In this document: positions 1 to 6,443 of the stretch, in pieces
Layout: every line of letters begins with the position of its first letter
Numbering within the stretch: the first letter of the stretch is position 1
Assembly: GCA_028817775.1 (NCBI GenBank)
Contig: JAPPOW010000020.1
Span: forward strand, 1 to 10,418
Source: Candidatus Melainabacteria bacterium
GTDB lineage: Bacteria > Cyanobacteriota > Vampirovibrionia > LMEP-6097
Reading direction: 5' to 3'
Length of the DNA: 10,418 nt
Made by a program: the position numbers and the translations under genes
Notes under the pieces: model-generated
Seen by the model: only the letters and a program-made list of their open reading frames with translations
Told to the model about the DNA's origin: nothing
The model's database searches: none

Positions 1-530
1 GAGAAGTACACAATGATGGAGCAAAAATTTATAATCCAAATCAGTATAGAGACCTATCATTTGAGCCAAAATACATTGAACAGCTCCCAGCCGAGATCAA
101 AACAACCATTAATGAACTCGAAGAATTACAAACAAAAATCATAAACATCCCTACTTATATTTCTGCTACTGCTACTATCGAACGCCTCTTTTACTATGAT
201 TTACAAATTACTGACAAAAAGATTGAAATTACTAAGTCTAAATTCAAAAAAGAACAAGACAACAAGAATTGGTGGGGCACAACCTTAATCATGAGCTCGA
301 CTTATAGAACTTTTGCAGTGCCTGTTATTGTAGTTTCACTAAGCTTGAGCCACTTTATGAGCTCAGATCAATGGAAACTATTATGCAAATTCTTCCTTAT
401 ACCTGGTTTTATAGTGTTAGTAAGCTATGTTTTGTTTGTACTTCCATTCCAATGGACCCGCTTGATTGCAAAACTAAGATCAAAGTCAGACGAACTCTTT
501 GTCGATCTATTACTAAACATTCTAGGCTAA
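1..530 (+). CDS. C-terminal part of a membrane protein of unknown function (5' end outside window)
   Basis: The frame beginning at base 3 is open from the window edge to the TAA at 528-530, so this is the last 175 or so residues of a longer gene; the ATG at 291 is internal and the reading frame upstream is clearly coding-like. The visible part starts with a polar, charged stretch rich in E, K, Q and I (PKYIEQLPAEIK..., DKKIEITKSKFKKEQ), probably helical and perhaps coiled coil. Two hydrophobic segments follow, about bases 310-360 (TFAVPVIVVSLSLSHFM) and 385-455 (LLCKFFLIPGFIVLVSYVLF), then a short polar tail. I do not recognise the family. The topology, a soluble or coiled region followed by a membrane hairpin, is what can be said. 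It is convergent with the glycosyltransferase gene, and their 3' ends overlap by 9 bases. Confidence 0.7.
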   Translation, partial: EVHNDGAKIYNPNQYRDLSFEPKYIEQLPAEIKTTINELEELQTKIINIPTYISATATIERLFYYDLQITDKKIEITKSKFKKEQDNKNWWGTTLIMSSTYRTFAVPVIVVSLSLSHFMSSDQWKLLCKFFLIPGFIVLVSYVLFVLPFQWTRLIAKLRSKSDELFVDLLLNILG

Positions 531-1310
531 AGAATCAGCCAATTCAAAAATATAAGCCAAAGTCCTTTGAATTAATTTGATGCGTCCAGACCAAGAACCG
601 CCACCCTTGGCTTCACCATGAATACGTTTATTGAAATAAACCGGGATAGTAATTAACTTGCAGTTACGGTAAGCGTGATAGAGCGCATAGAGATCTAAGG
701 AGAAATCTTTAGGAGCGCCTTCTTTCATATAGAGATCATAGAATTTTCGACTGAATAATTTTGGTTGGGCATTAATCTCCTCAAGCGGCGTCTTGAGCAC
801 AATTGAAGCCAATACCTGCATACCCCAACTAAAAAATGCTTCGAGCAATTTACGCTCCTTGCGGGCACCTTTGACAAAGCACATTTCATCATTAGTTGCT
901 TGGTATTGCTTGTAAGCAGTAAGCACGTCAGCTGGGTCAGTCTGCATATCAGCATGAGTCCAAGCAAGAACTTTGCCGTTTGCATGCTCTAAGCCAAACA
1001 AGATACCGTGACCATAGCCTTGGTTCTCCTCGACTCGCACTACTGTCATACGACTGTCATCCTGAGCCTGCAAGACGTCAGGATCTCCCAGGTTCCGCGA
1101 TGAGATCCTGACGTCGCTCCGCTCCTCAGGATGACAGTTGGGCAGCTCTTGCTTGAAGACTTCAGCAGAGTTGTCTGTAGAACCATTGTCTACCAAAATC
1201 ACTTCTAGTCCAGGGTTAGCATCAAGTAATTTACTAAACTCAGCGATAATCAGCGGGATATTACCAGCTTCGTTATAACAAGGTACAACTATTGATAAAT
1301 CTGCAGACAT
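522..1310 (-). CDS. GT2-family glycosyltransferase (DPM/GtrB-like) carrying an in-frame repeat insertion
   Basis: A 262-residue protein with a GT-A fold. The N-terminal strand SIVVPCYNEAGNI (6-18) and VILVDNGSTDNS (37-48) are the nucleotide-sugar binding motifs of GT2. THADMQTDP (118-126) holds the metal-binding acidic motif, and INAQPKLFSR (179-188) with DFSLDLYALY (202-211) resembles the acceptor region of dolichol/polyprenyl-phosphate sugar synthases. There are no C-terminal membrane helices such as GtrB has, so it would act at the inner face of the membrane as a soluble or peripheral enzyme. Residues 59-85 (CHPEERSDVRISS...) do not belong to the family; they are encoded by a palindromic repeat placed between the helix after DNGSTD and the strand VVRVEENQGYG. 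The start ATG at 1310 is chosen because GT2 homology begins directly after it; a weak GGAG lies 11 bases upstream. It is the last gene of the operon, separated from the nucleotidyltransferase by another repeat. Family assignment is firm; the sugar is unknown. Confidence 0.88.
   Translation of the reverse strand: MSADLSIVVPCYNEAGNIPLIIAEFSKLLDANPGLEVILVDNGSTDNSAEVFKQELPNCHPEERSDVRISSRNLGDPDVLQAQDDSRMTVVRVEENQGYGHGILFGLEHANGKVLAWTHADMQTDPADVLTAYKQYQATNDEMCFVKGARKERKLLEAFFSWGMQVLASIVLKTPLEEINAQPKLFSRKFYDLYMKEGAPKDFSLDLYALYHAYRNCKLITIPVYFNKRIHGEAKGGGSWSGRIKLIQRTLAYIFELADSLA
1054..1137. repeat. 84-bp palindromic repeat inserted in-frame within the GT2 gene
   Basis: Outer arms CTGTCATCCTGAG (1054-1066) and CTCAGGATGACAG (1125-1137) are perfect 13-bp inverted repeats. 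Inner arms GACGTCAGGATCTC (1074-1087) and GAGATCCTGACGTC (1102-1115) are perfect 14-bp inverted repeats around a 14-base centre. The length is exactly 28 codons and the frame is stop-free on the coding strand, so the gene continues through it. Related copies lie at 1325-1398, 6374-6420 and 7646-7749. The behaviour recalls Rickettsia palindromic elements, which also sit in-frame in genes, but I see no sequence identity claim to make. Confidence 0.85.
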
Positions 1311-1324
1311 TAGCTCGTTTGCTC

Positions 1325-1398
1325 CAATGAGGTCCTGATCCTGACGCATTCGCTCAGGACAAGCTTCCTCAGGATGACACGCCTCCTCGCAATGACAG
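1325..1398. repeat. Composite/degenerate copy of the palindromic repeat family
   Basis: Contains CTTCCTCAGGATGACAC (1364-1380), matching the outer arm of the copy at 1054-1137, directly followed by CTCCTCGCAATGACAG (1383-1398), the arm of the related CATTGCGAGG-type unit. GTCCTGA (1332-1338) and TCAGGAC (1354-1360) can pair in a small hairpin. It looks like two half-units joined, with the distal partner decayed. It fills the gap between the second nucleotidyltransferase and the GT2 gene, and its right part encodes the last nine residues and stop of the nucleotidyltransferase. Confidence 0.7.
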
Positions 1399-2142
1399 TC
1401 GATCAAAATACTGCTGCCAGTATTCAAAGCTACGATAGTCCTTCGGTGTGCCCCAACAAATATAGTAATCAATCTCAAAGACACCGACTTTCTTGCCCAT
1501 AGCAACAAGGTTATTAAAGCATTCATCCACATAAAATTCATTATTAATGCGGGTATCCTTAGCAATCATATCCTCAGCTGCAGCCACGAAATCAGAACCT
1601 TGCTTAAACCAGAAGCTACCAACTATAGCGTGATCATTCATTGGGCTATCTGAGATAGCTTTCTTGACTGAGACTCCAGTAACATCAGTGCCCTCAGTTC
1701 TGACCCAACCATACTGCTCTGGCTTAGCCACCACACACTGGTTATTACGGAAACTAAAAATCAAAGCATCATATTGTGACTTGGCTTGCTCGAACTTGCC
1801 CTGGTCATAGATCATGCCATTGTCACTCGCTCCAATACAAAGCTCTTCATCATTATTGATCAAATCCTTAGCTAGCAGGCAAGTACTCGCTTGTCCTTCT
1901 GTTAATTTATCAACAGTAATTATTTGAGCGTTGGGATAGTATTGCTTGAGCTTCTCATCAATTTGGTAGTCATTAATATGAAAGTCTCGACAGATGAAGA
2001 CTTCTGTATCACCCTGAGGCAGAGCTTCCATAGCTTGGACCACCATTGGCAAACCTGATATCGGCAATAATGGCTTAGGCGTCTCGAAGCCCTCTTGCGT
2101 GAACCTTGAGCCGGCACCAGCCATGGGAATTAATCTGATCAT
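1369..2142 (-). CDS. Sugar-phosphate nucleotidyltransferase (second of a tandem pair)
   Basis: A 257-residue NTP_transferase-fold enzyme, expected to join a sugar (or polyol) phosphate and an NTP to give an NDP-sugar in the cytoplasm. The signature GAGSRF (9-14) plus PKPLLPI (22-28) is the nucleotide-binding loop and catalytic lysine region; GASDNG (104-109) supplies the metal-binding aspartate; YGWVR (144-148) and WGTPKD (230-235) are sugar-side motifs of the family. It is related to the gene just upstream, with which it shares the start, VFICR and the WGTP-D-YW tail, so the two look like an old tandem duplication. The ATG overlaps the upstream stop as ATGA and has an AAGGAG eight bases before it. 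The last residues, LSLRGGVSS, are encoded by a palindromic repeat and are probably not ancestral. Length is normal for a catalytic domain alone. Substrate cannot be told. Confidence 0.88.
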   Translation of the reverse strand: MIRLIPMAGAGSRFTQEGFETPKPLLPISGLPMVVQAMEALPQGDTEVFICRDFHINDYQIDEKLKQYYPNAQIITVDKLTEGQASTCLLAKDLINNDEELCIGASDNGMIYDQGKFEQAKSQYDALIFSFRNNQCVVAKPEQYGWVRTEGTDVTGVSVKKAISDSPMNDHAIVGSFWFKQGSDFVAAAEDMIAKDTRINNEFYVDECFNNLVAMGKKVGVFEIDYYICWGTPKDYRSFEYWQQYFDRLSLRGGVSS

Positions 2143-2927
2143 TTAGCTAACTCCTTAGTCTTGAAGTTCTGGAAAATCCCAGCCCAATATAAATACTCCT
2201 CAAAATCTTCTGGCGTGCCCCATTGGCAAAAATGTGGCACTTTGTCATAGACCAAAGTCTTGAGTTTATTTTCCAGCAAGAGCTCATAGACCATGCTGAC
2301 ATAATATTCGCCATTGAGAGCCATCTCCCTATCCATCAATTCTTGAAAATACTTCTTGACATCAGAGCCGCGCTTGAAATAGTAAGTACCACCAGAGTGA
2401 TGCGACTCAAACTTATTCTCAGTGAATGAAAACTTCTCTCTAATCTCAGTCAAATAATTATCGGCATCTACTTTGCAACCTGCATAAAGATTTTTTTCAG
2501 GCAGTAGATGAGGATGAAAACCAGTGTAACAAGGGATCGCACCATCACAGCCAGTCTCCTTAACGGTACGCTTGAAATCTTGGTAATCCCAATCTTGAAA
2601 GAAGTCACAATAGTTCACTATCACCTGCTCATCATCCTCAATCAGATCAAAGATCTTTGAGACAGCGTAGACGGGACCAAGTTTATGTCCCTCGATCTCC
2701 ACGATCTGGCATTGAGGGGCAATGCGCTCAAGCGTAGGTTTAAGCTCAGGAATATCAGCAGCAGCATCCTTACGGCAAATAAACACAAAATCTGTCTCAC
2801 CGGGAAACAATTCAACTACCCACTCAATAATAGGCTTGCCATGAACTTTAATTAAAGGTTTGAGATCTTTGTAACCAGCTTCAACAAATCGCTTACCAAG
2901 TCCAGTCATAGGAATGACTATCTTCAT
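2139..2927 (-). CDS. Sugar-phosphate nucleotidyltransferase (first of a tandem pair)
   Basis: A 262-residue NTP_transferase-family protein. GLGKRF (9-14) with LKPLIKVHGKPI (22-33) is the phosphate-binding loop and lysine region, NYCDFF (105-110) holds the probable metal-binding aspartate, and QWGTPEDFEEYLYW (235-248) is the C-terminal motif also seen in the neighbour. A GG-TYYFKRG stretch (179-187) lies at the sugar-binding side. It would activate a phosphorylated sugar or related compound as a nucleotide conjugate. The gene overlaps the aldolase stop upstream and the second transferase start downstream, each by four bases (ATGA), so all three should be translated together. An AAGGTGA seven bases upstream supports the start. 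Having two diverged copies side by side suggests two different substrates, or a hetero-oligomer; this is inference. Confidence 0.88.
   Translation of the reverse strand: MKIVIPMTGLGKRFVEAGYKDLKPLIKVHGKPIIEWVVELFPGETDFVFICRKDAAADIPELKPTLERIAPQCQIVEIEGHKLGPVYAVSKIFDLIEDDEQVIVNYCDFFQDWDYQDFKRTVKETGCDGAIPCYTGFHPHLLPEKNLYAGCKVDADNYLTEIREKFSFTENKFESHHSGGTYYFKRGSDVKKYFQELMDREMALNGEYYVSMVYELLLENKLKTLVYDKVPHFCQWGTPEDFEEYLYWAGIFQNFKTKELAK
2151..2156 (-). promoter_or_regulatory. Shine-Dalgarno AAGGAG for the second nucleotidyltransferase
   Basis: AAGGAG on the minus strand, eight bases before the ATG at 2142 and inside the 3' end of the preceding gene. It supports that start and shows that the host uses anti-SD initiation for operon-internal genes. 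Confidence 0.75.
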
Positions 2928-3925
2928 TGCCCAATCACCTTCTTTCTATGTTTCTCGCTGTCCATGCCATCTATATGCTGACTGTCATCAGCCGAGATAT
3001 AGTTTAACTCTAAATCATTGGCTTGGATCTGCTGCATGATATAGAAGAGCGCCACCAAAGTCTCCTCTATCGCCAAAGCCTCACGCTCATTGGTTTTGTA
3101 ACGGACCGTATATGACTTAAGATCGATATTAATTTTGTTCTCAAGCTTATTAGAGAAGGCTATATTGTTCTGTAAGTAAACCCTCTGATCTGGAAACAAA
3201 ACCCTGGAGAAAAATTCGTAGCTCAAATCATCAGCGTGCTTCCTTAATTGCTTGCTCAAGAACTCTGACTCACTACGCAATGCCCCGCCCTCGTATTGAA
3301 GCTTAGCTTCAGGGAAATCCTTCAAAGCAAAATGATCTTTGATTTGTCTATTAACCTTGGCATGCAATTCAAGCGCTTCAGTCGCATCATCAGCACTAAT
3401 CACCAAACCATGGTTTTGCAAAAATAAAACTTTAGCACCCTTGGCTTGTTCAGAAATCAAATGCGAGAGCTGGTAACCTGGCGCGCGGTAAGCAATAAAA
3501 CAAGCTTCTGGGAATAATTCTCTCACTAAGTCTTGAGCCTTAGTTGAGCAATTAATAACATTGGCATAAGCTGAATGACAATGAATCACCACTTGTCCGA
3601 GAACAGCATGGAGACCTGTTTCCATAGAGGCGCGGGCTTCAGTGAGAGTAGCTGCTGACGCAGCTTCGTTATAATCCTTGTCACTAGCTGCTGAGTTTTC
3701 AGCCAAGAACTTTACTAGATCTTGATGATGCACAATAGCATAAGCTTGATCAGTACTTAGATCAGAAAGTAAGAAACCAGAAGCTTTGACTGCCATCAAT
3801 TCTTCATTAAGTTTGATAGAAGTATTGCCACCGCCGCCTTGCACAAAATCTTGACCAGCACCGATTTGATTAGAGATAGTTTCTAGATCCTTGAGTTTGC
3901 TTAAGTGTTCGCGCTTATTAAACAT
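2924..3925 (-). CDS. Class II aldolase/adducin-family protein with C-terminal extension
   Basis: A 333-residue protein. The class II aldolase/adducin fold is shown by GGGGNTSIK (30-38), the phosphate-binding loop; VKASG (46-50), another substrate-phosphate contact; METGLH (101-106); the zinc-binding VVIHCHSAYAN (112-122, H115 and H117); and LQNHGLVISADDATEALELH (169-188), whose C-terminal histidine is the expected third zinc ligand. Family members are zinc-dependent fuculose- or rhamnulose-phosphate aldolases or ribulose-phosphate 4-epimerases. The GGGGNTS pattern is closest to the aldolase part of large bifunctional rhamnulose-phosphate aldolases. It is longer than the 215-275 residues usual for single-domain members; about 100 residues after 215 are extra and not recognised. 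Setting between a kinase fusion and two nucleotidyltransferases suggests it makes or reshapes a ketose or aldose phosphate for activation. Its ATG overlaps the fusion gene's stop by eight bases. Confidence 0.85.
   Translation of the reverse strand: MFNKREHLSKLKDLETISNQIGAGQDFVQGGGGNTSIKLNEELMAVKASGFLLSDLSTDQAYAIVHHQDLVKFLAENSAASDKDYNEAASAATLTEARASMETGLHAVLGQVVIHCHSAYANVINCSTKAQDLVRELFPEACFIAYRAPGYQLSHLISEQAKGAKVLFLQNHGLVISADDATEALELHAKVNRQIKDHFALKDFPEAKLQYEGGALRSESEFLSKQLRKHADDLSYEFFSRVLFPDQRVYLQNNIAFSNKLENKINIDLKSYTVRYKTNEREALAIEETLVALFYIMQQIQANDLELNYISADDSQHIDGMDSEKHRKKVIGQ
2935..2941 (-). promoter_or_regulatory. Shine-Dalgarno AAGGTGA for the first nucleotidyltransferase
   Basis: AAGGTGA on the minus strand, seven bases before the ATG at 2927 and within the aldolase gene's 3' end. 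It is a near-ideal ribosome binding site that fixes this start. Confidence 0.75.
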
Positions 3926-5999
3926 GCTTGGCTATCTCAAACTCCATTTTTTTGAAGATTGCGTATGCTGCAAACAATTGTAATAAACCTTTGTCATCAG
4001 CTTCCCAGATTGGTTCAGCTAGAGTGATATCCTCAAGCTCCGGTAATAAATCATAGGCAATCTCTTCAATTTGATACTTACTAATACTGCCTTCAAAGCG
4101 CAAGAACTGCTTATCCTCTTCGTAATAGTGTTCTAGACTGAGTTTCTCAATAGCTTCAAGCTGGCTAACACAAGGTTCAAGCTCAATATCGCTATTGAAT
4201 TCAAGCACTAGGTTTTCATCTTCACCATAGGAGACCACCATATCTGCATGCTTCTCCTGCACTTCAATATATTTAGAAGCGTCTTCCTTGCGGTCTTCAA
4301 TTTGCTTAACTACTTTCTCTTCGCTATGCCCGCGCTCTTCTGTGTCGCGAGCCAGTTTCCACTTCAAGAGGAGCTCAGGATCGGGCTTCATAAAGACCTT
4401 GAAGTCATAAAGTCTACGCATGGCTGGCAAGTAGAATGGATGCAAACCTTCATAAACGACAATACGATTTGCCTGTACTGATTGAGGCAAAGTGAATCTA
4501 CCTTGAGTATGATCATAGTGCTGGCGCTTAACAGCCTCGCCTTCTTTGAGCATTTGTGCTTGTTTGAAATCTTCGTGTAATTTATTAGCCTTAGGATTAA
4601 GGTGGGTATAAATCTTCCACTCAGGTGCGCCGCGCTCATATTTGTGCATATCATCACCACGCACGATAGTTGTATTCTTAGCAGCAAAGACTTGCTCCAA
4701 TAAATTAGAGAAGGTAGACTTGCCAGCTCCAGAATTGCCGCCAACCCCGACTAGTAGTGGCTTGTTCTTGATCTTGTAGTCTAAATTACTACGAATACCT
4801 TTGATATAAATCCAAGAACAATTAACCAACATAGTGGTTTGCAATACAGTGAAAGCTAAATTCAAGAGTACTTGTGAGTCAAGCCCCTTGGCAATTAACT
4901 GCTCATAGAAAGTCAGAGCACCAGCATTGCCAACAAACTGAAAGACCTGCTGGTAATCAGAATTTGGAATCAAAGCAAAGTAGGCAAAGTAAGCCAGATT
5001 TAGTAGCAAGAAATTGTAGCGAGGCGCACTTTGCTCGCGGATATAGAAATAAACGAAGAATGGAAATGTCCAGTAGTACCAGCCCTGCATTGGCGGCACA
5101 AAGACAGTGATAATTCCAAAACTAAAGCCAAGAAACATCACAAAGATTTCCCGGCTATATGATTTATAGTTCAAACTCTGCAAGAGCAACACTAAGTAAA
5201 CCGCCGGGATCAAATAGAAACTCAAATCATTAGGAAACTTAAGGAAGGTATCAAAGACCTTGCCTTGTTGGCTATTGTGCAAAACTAATTCCTGAAAACC
5301 TTGACTAAAGAAGTAGGGGCTGTTGCCAAACAAGAACAGTGAGACTAGCAAAAGCAGTCCTAGACTAGCGTACTGATAGTTAGTTGCCTTGCGCGACTTG
5401 AAGACAAAGAAGAGATAGAAAGGCACAACAAGAACGATATGAGTCTTGGTCATCAGAGCTGCAGCGAGTAGCGCAAATGACTTAATGAATTCTTCTTTGA
5501 AAAGTAAATGTAAGCTCAAGAACAAGAACGCAATCGGGATTGCATCAAGCTGCCCGTGGATATAATTGATATAAATCAATACTGGTGAAAGCCAATAGAA
5601 GCCCATCACTAATTTGGGTTGATTTTTGAGCCAGCGCAGTAGCACCAATAAGATCGCCATATCAGCCAATAAGATTGGTATGCGCATCAACAAGAGTTCA
5701 AAATTAATAGAGATATCTGCCAGTGGCGCGAAGATGATTTTGGGCAGCGCAAGAATCCACAACATCAAAGCTGGGTAAGGAAAAATATCTAATTTGCCTT
5801 GCTGGTAGAAGTGCTGGTATGGGTTCTGCCCTAGATTTTCAGTGAAGTGATCAACAAATGGCAAAAATAATTCAGATAGAAAGTTAGAAGCGAGAGTGAA
5901 GGCCAAAATAAGCTTGATAATCAAGCCAGCAAAAAATAGAGGTGAATTTAAACCCTCAACTTTTATATTGCCAAATCGATCGTAAAAGATTCTCTTCAC
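3918..5999 (-). CDS. Fusion: GT-C-like membrane glycosyltransferase + phosphoribulokinase/uridine-kinase-like kinase
   Basis: A 693-residue two-part protein. Residues about 18-400 are hydrophobic with roughly ten membrane segments. The acidic loop FVDHFTENLGQNPY (48-61) after the first helix and INYIHGQLDAIP (144-155) resemble GT-C glycosyltransferases that use lipid-linked sugar donors. From 415 a cytoplasmic P-loop kinase begins: GGNSGAGKST (420-429, Walker A), RGDDMH (447-452), THLNPKAN (465-472), YEGLHP (516-521) and WKLARDTEERGHS (547-559). These match phosphoribulokinase motifs (cyanobacterial type: DDYH, LNPEAN, EGLHP, WKIQRD-ERGHS), and the tail FEGSIS...DDKGLLQLFAAYAIF also resembles the PRK C-terminus, so the whole kinase domain is present. 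The start is GTG, overlapping the GtrA stop as GTGA; no good Shine-Dalgarno is seen. The kinase substrate is probably a sugar phosphate, ketose or nucleoside. I know of no characterised protein with this domain pair. Confidence 0.85.
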   Translation of the reverse strand: MKRIFYDRFGNIKVEGLNSPLFFAGLIIKLILAFTLASNFLSELFLPFVDHFTENLGQNPYQHFYQQGKLDIFPYPALMLWILALPKIIFAPLADISINFELLLMRIPILLADMAILLVLLRWLKNQPKLVMGFYWLSPVLIYINYIHGQLDAIPIAFLFLSLHLLFKEEFIKSFALLAAALMTKTHIVLVVPFYLFFVFKSRKATNYQYASLGLLLLVSLFLFGNSPYFFSQGFQELVLHNSQQGKVFDTFLKFPNDLSFYLIPAVYLVLLLQSLNYKSYSREIFVMFLGFSFGIITVFVPPMQGWYYWTFPFFVYFYIREQSAPRYNFLLLNLAYFAYFALIPNSDYQQVFQFVGNAGALTFYEQLIAKGLDSQVLLNLAFTVLQTTMLVNCSWIYIKGIRSNLDYKIKNKPLLVGVGGNSGAGKSTFSNLLEQVFAAKNTTIVRGDDMHKYERGAPEWKIYTHLNPKANKLHEDFKQAQMLKEGEAVKRQHYDHTQGRFTLPQSVQANRIVVYEGLHPFYLPAMRRLYDFKVFMKPDPELLLKWKLARDTEERGHSEEKVVKQIEDRKEDASKYIEVQEKHADMVVSYGEDENLVLEFNSDIELEPCVSQLEAIEKLSLEHYYEEDKQFLRFEGSISKYQIEEIAYDLLPELEDITLAEPIWEADDKGLLQLFAAYAIFKKMEFEIAKHV

Positions 6000-6373
6000 T
6001 TTTTGAAAACCAAGAACTTTATTCCCGCAAAATTGGTGACAGTAGTGAATCCAATTACGATAATATTTGCAATTTTAGGATCTAAACTCAAACCCTCGAC
6101 CAGGGATCTCAAAAACAAGCCGCCCAAGATAAGCGAGACAATATATACACCGCAGTATTTGAAAATTTCACCCTTAGTCTTGCCATTGGCTTTGAAGGTC
6201 CACTGTTTATTGAGTGTGAAACCAGCCAGCACACCAGTCATATAGCCGCTTACAAAAGCAAGCTGGTAATTGATGTGCAAGAAATCAAGCAATAGCCAGA
6301 AACAAAGATAGTTCACCGCTGTGGAGAAAAGTCCAACGAAAATAAACTTGGAGAATTGTTTAGCAACTTGCAT
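5996..6373 (-). CDS. GtrA-family membrane protein (putative lipid-linked sugar flippase)
   Basis: A 125-residue, four-helix membrane protein. QFSKFIFVGLFSTAVNYLCFWLLL (6-29) is the classic GtrA opening, and FTLNKQWTF (52-60) in the middle loop and TNFAGIKFLVF (113-123) at the end are family signatures. In serotype-conversion systems GtrA is thought to flip undecaprenyl-phosphate-linked sugar across the inner membrane, working with GtrB (GT2) and a GT-C-like GtrC; counterparts for both occur in this operon. It is the first gene of the operon, coupled by GTGA overlap to the kinase fusion. Its start ATG directly follows a palindromic repeat, and no clear Shine-Dalgarno precedes it. Confidence 0.87.
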   Translation of the reverse strand: MQVAKQFSKFIFVGLFSTAVNYLCFWLLLDFLHINYQLAFVSGYMTGVLAGFTLNKQWTFKANGKTKGEIFKYCGVYIVSLILGGLFLRSLVEGLSLDPKIANIIVIGFTTVTNFAGIKFLVFKK

Positions 6374-6420
6374 GTCATCGTGAGGAGCAAAGCGACGTCA
6401 CGACCTCCCCGCTACGGCGA
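6374..6420. repeat. Variant palindromic repeat copy in the divergent intergenic region
   Basis: GTCATCGTGAGGAGC...AGCGACGTCACGACCTC aligns base for base with the minus strand of the copy at 1054-1137 apart from a few substitutions. TCGTGA (6378-6383) and TCACGA (6398-6403) can pair; the other copy has TCCTGA/TCAGGA at the same places, so both sides of the stem changed together. It is a single half-unit. It lies in what would be the 5' leader of the GtrA operon, immediately before its start codon. Confidence 0.7.
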
Positions 6421-6429
6421 TTTGTCCCC

Positions 6430-6435
6430 TATAAT
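6430..6435 (+). promoter_or_regulatory. -10 box (TATAAT) of a probably leaderless gene
   Basis: A perfect TATAAT ending eight bases before the ATG at 6444. No -35 is visible at 17 bases and there is no Shine-Dalgarno before the ATG, so transcription would begin at or within a base or two of the start codon. The complement (TACTATTAT) offers a weak -10 for the divergent GtrA operon, which would then have a leader of about 55-60 bases. Confidence 0.55.
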
Positions 6436-6443
6436 AGTACACG

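Noticed and set aside
1054..1137. Repeats as part of a CRISPR array
   Set aside because: The copies are palindromic, of unequal length and scattered through 7 kb; there are no regular spacers and no cas genes.
1311..1565. Open reading frame extension that would lengthen the GT2 protein by 85 residues at its N-terminus
   Set aside because: The stretch runs through a palindromic repeat and the nucleotidyltransferase gene in another frame; GT2 homology begins at the ATG at 1310.
4388..4744. A 118-residue minus-strand open frame within the kinase fusion
   Set aside because: It lies in another frame of a clearly conserved kinase domain and shows no family motifs.
3918..5999. Kinase fusion as an assembly artefact or missed stop
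   Set aside because: The reading frame is continuous, the junction is free of repeats, and both halves share the same frame and codon character.
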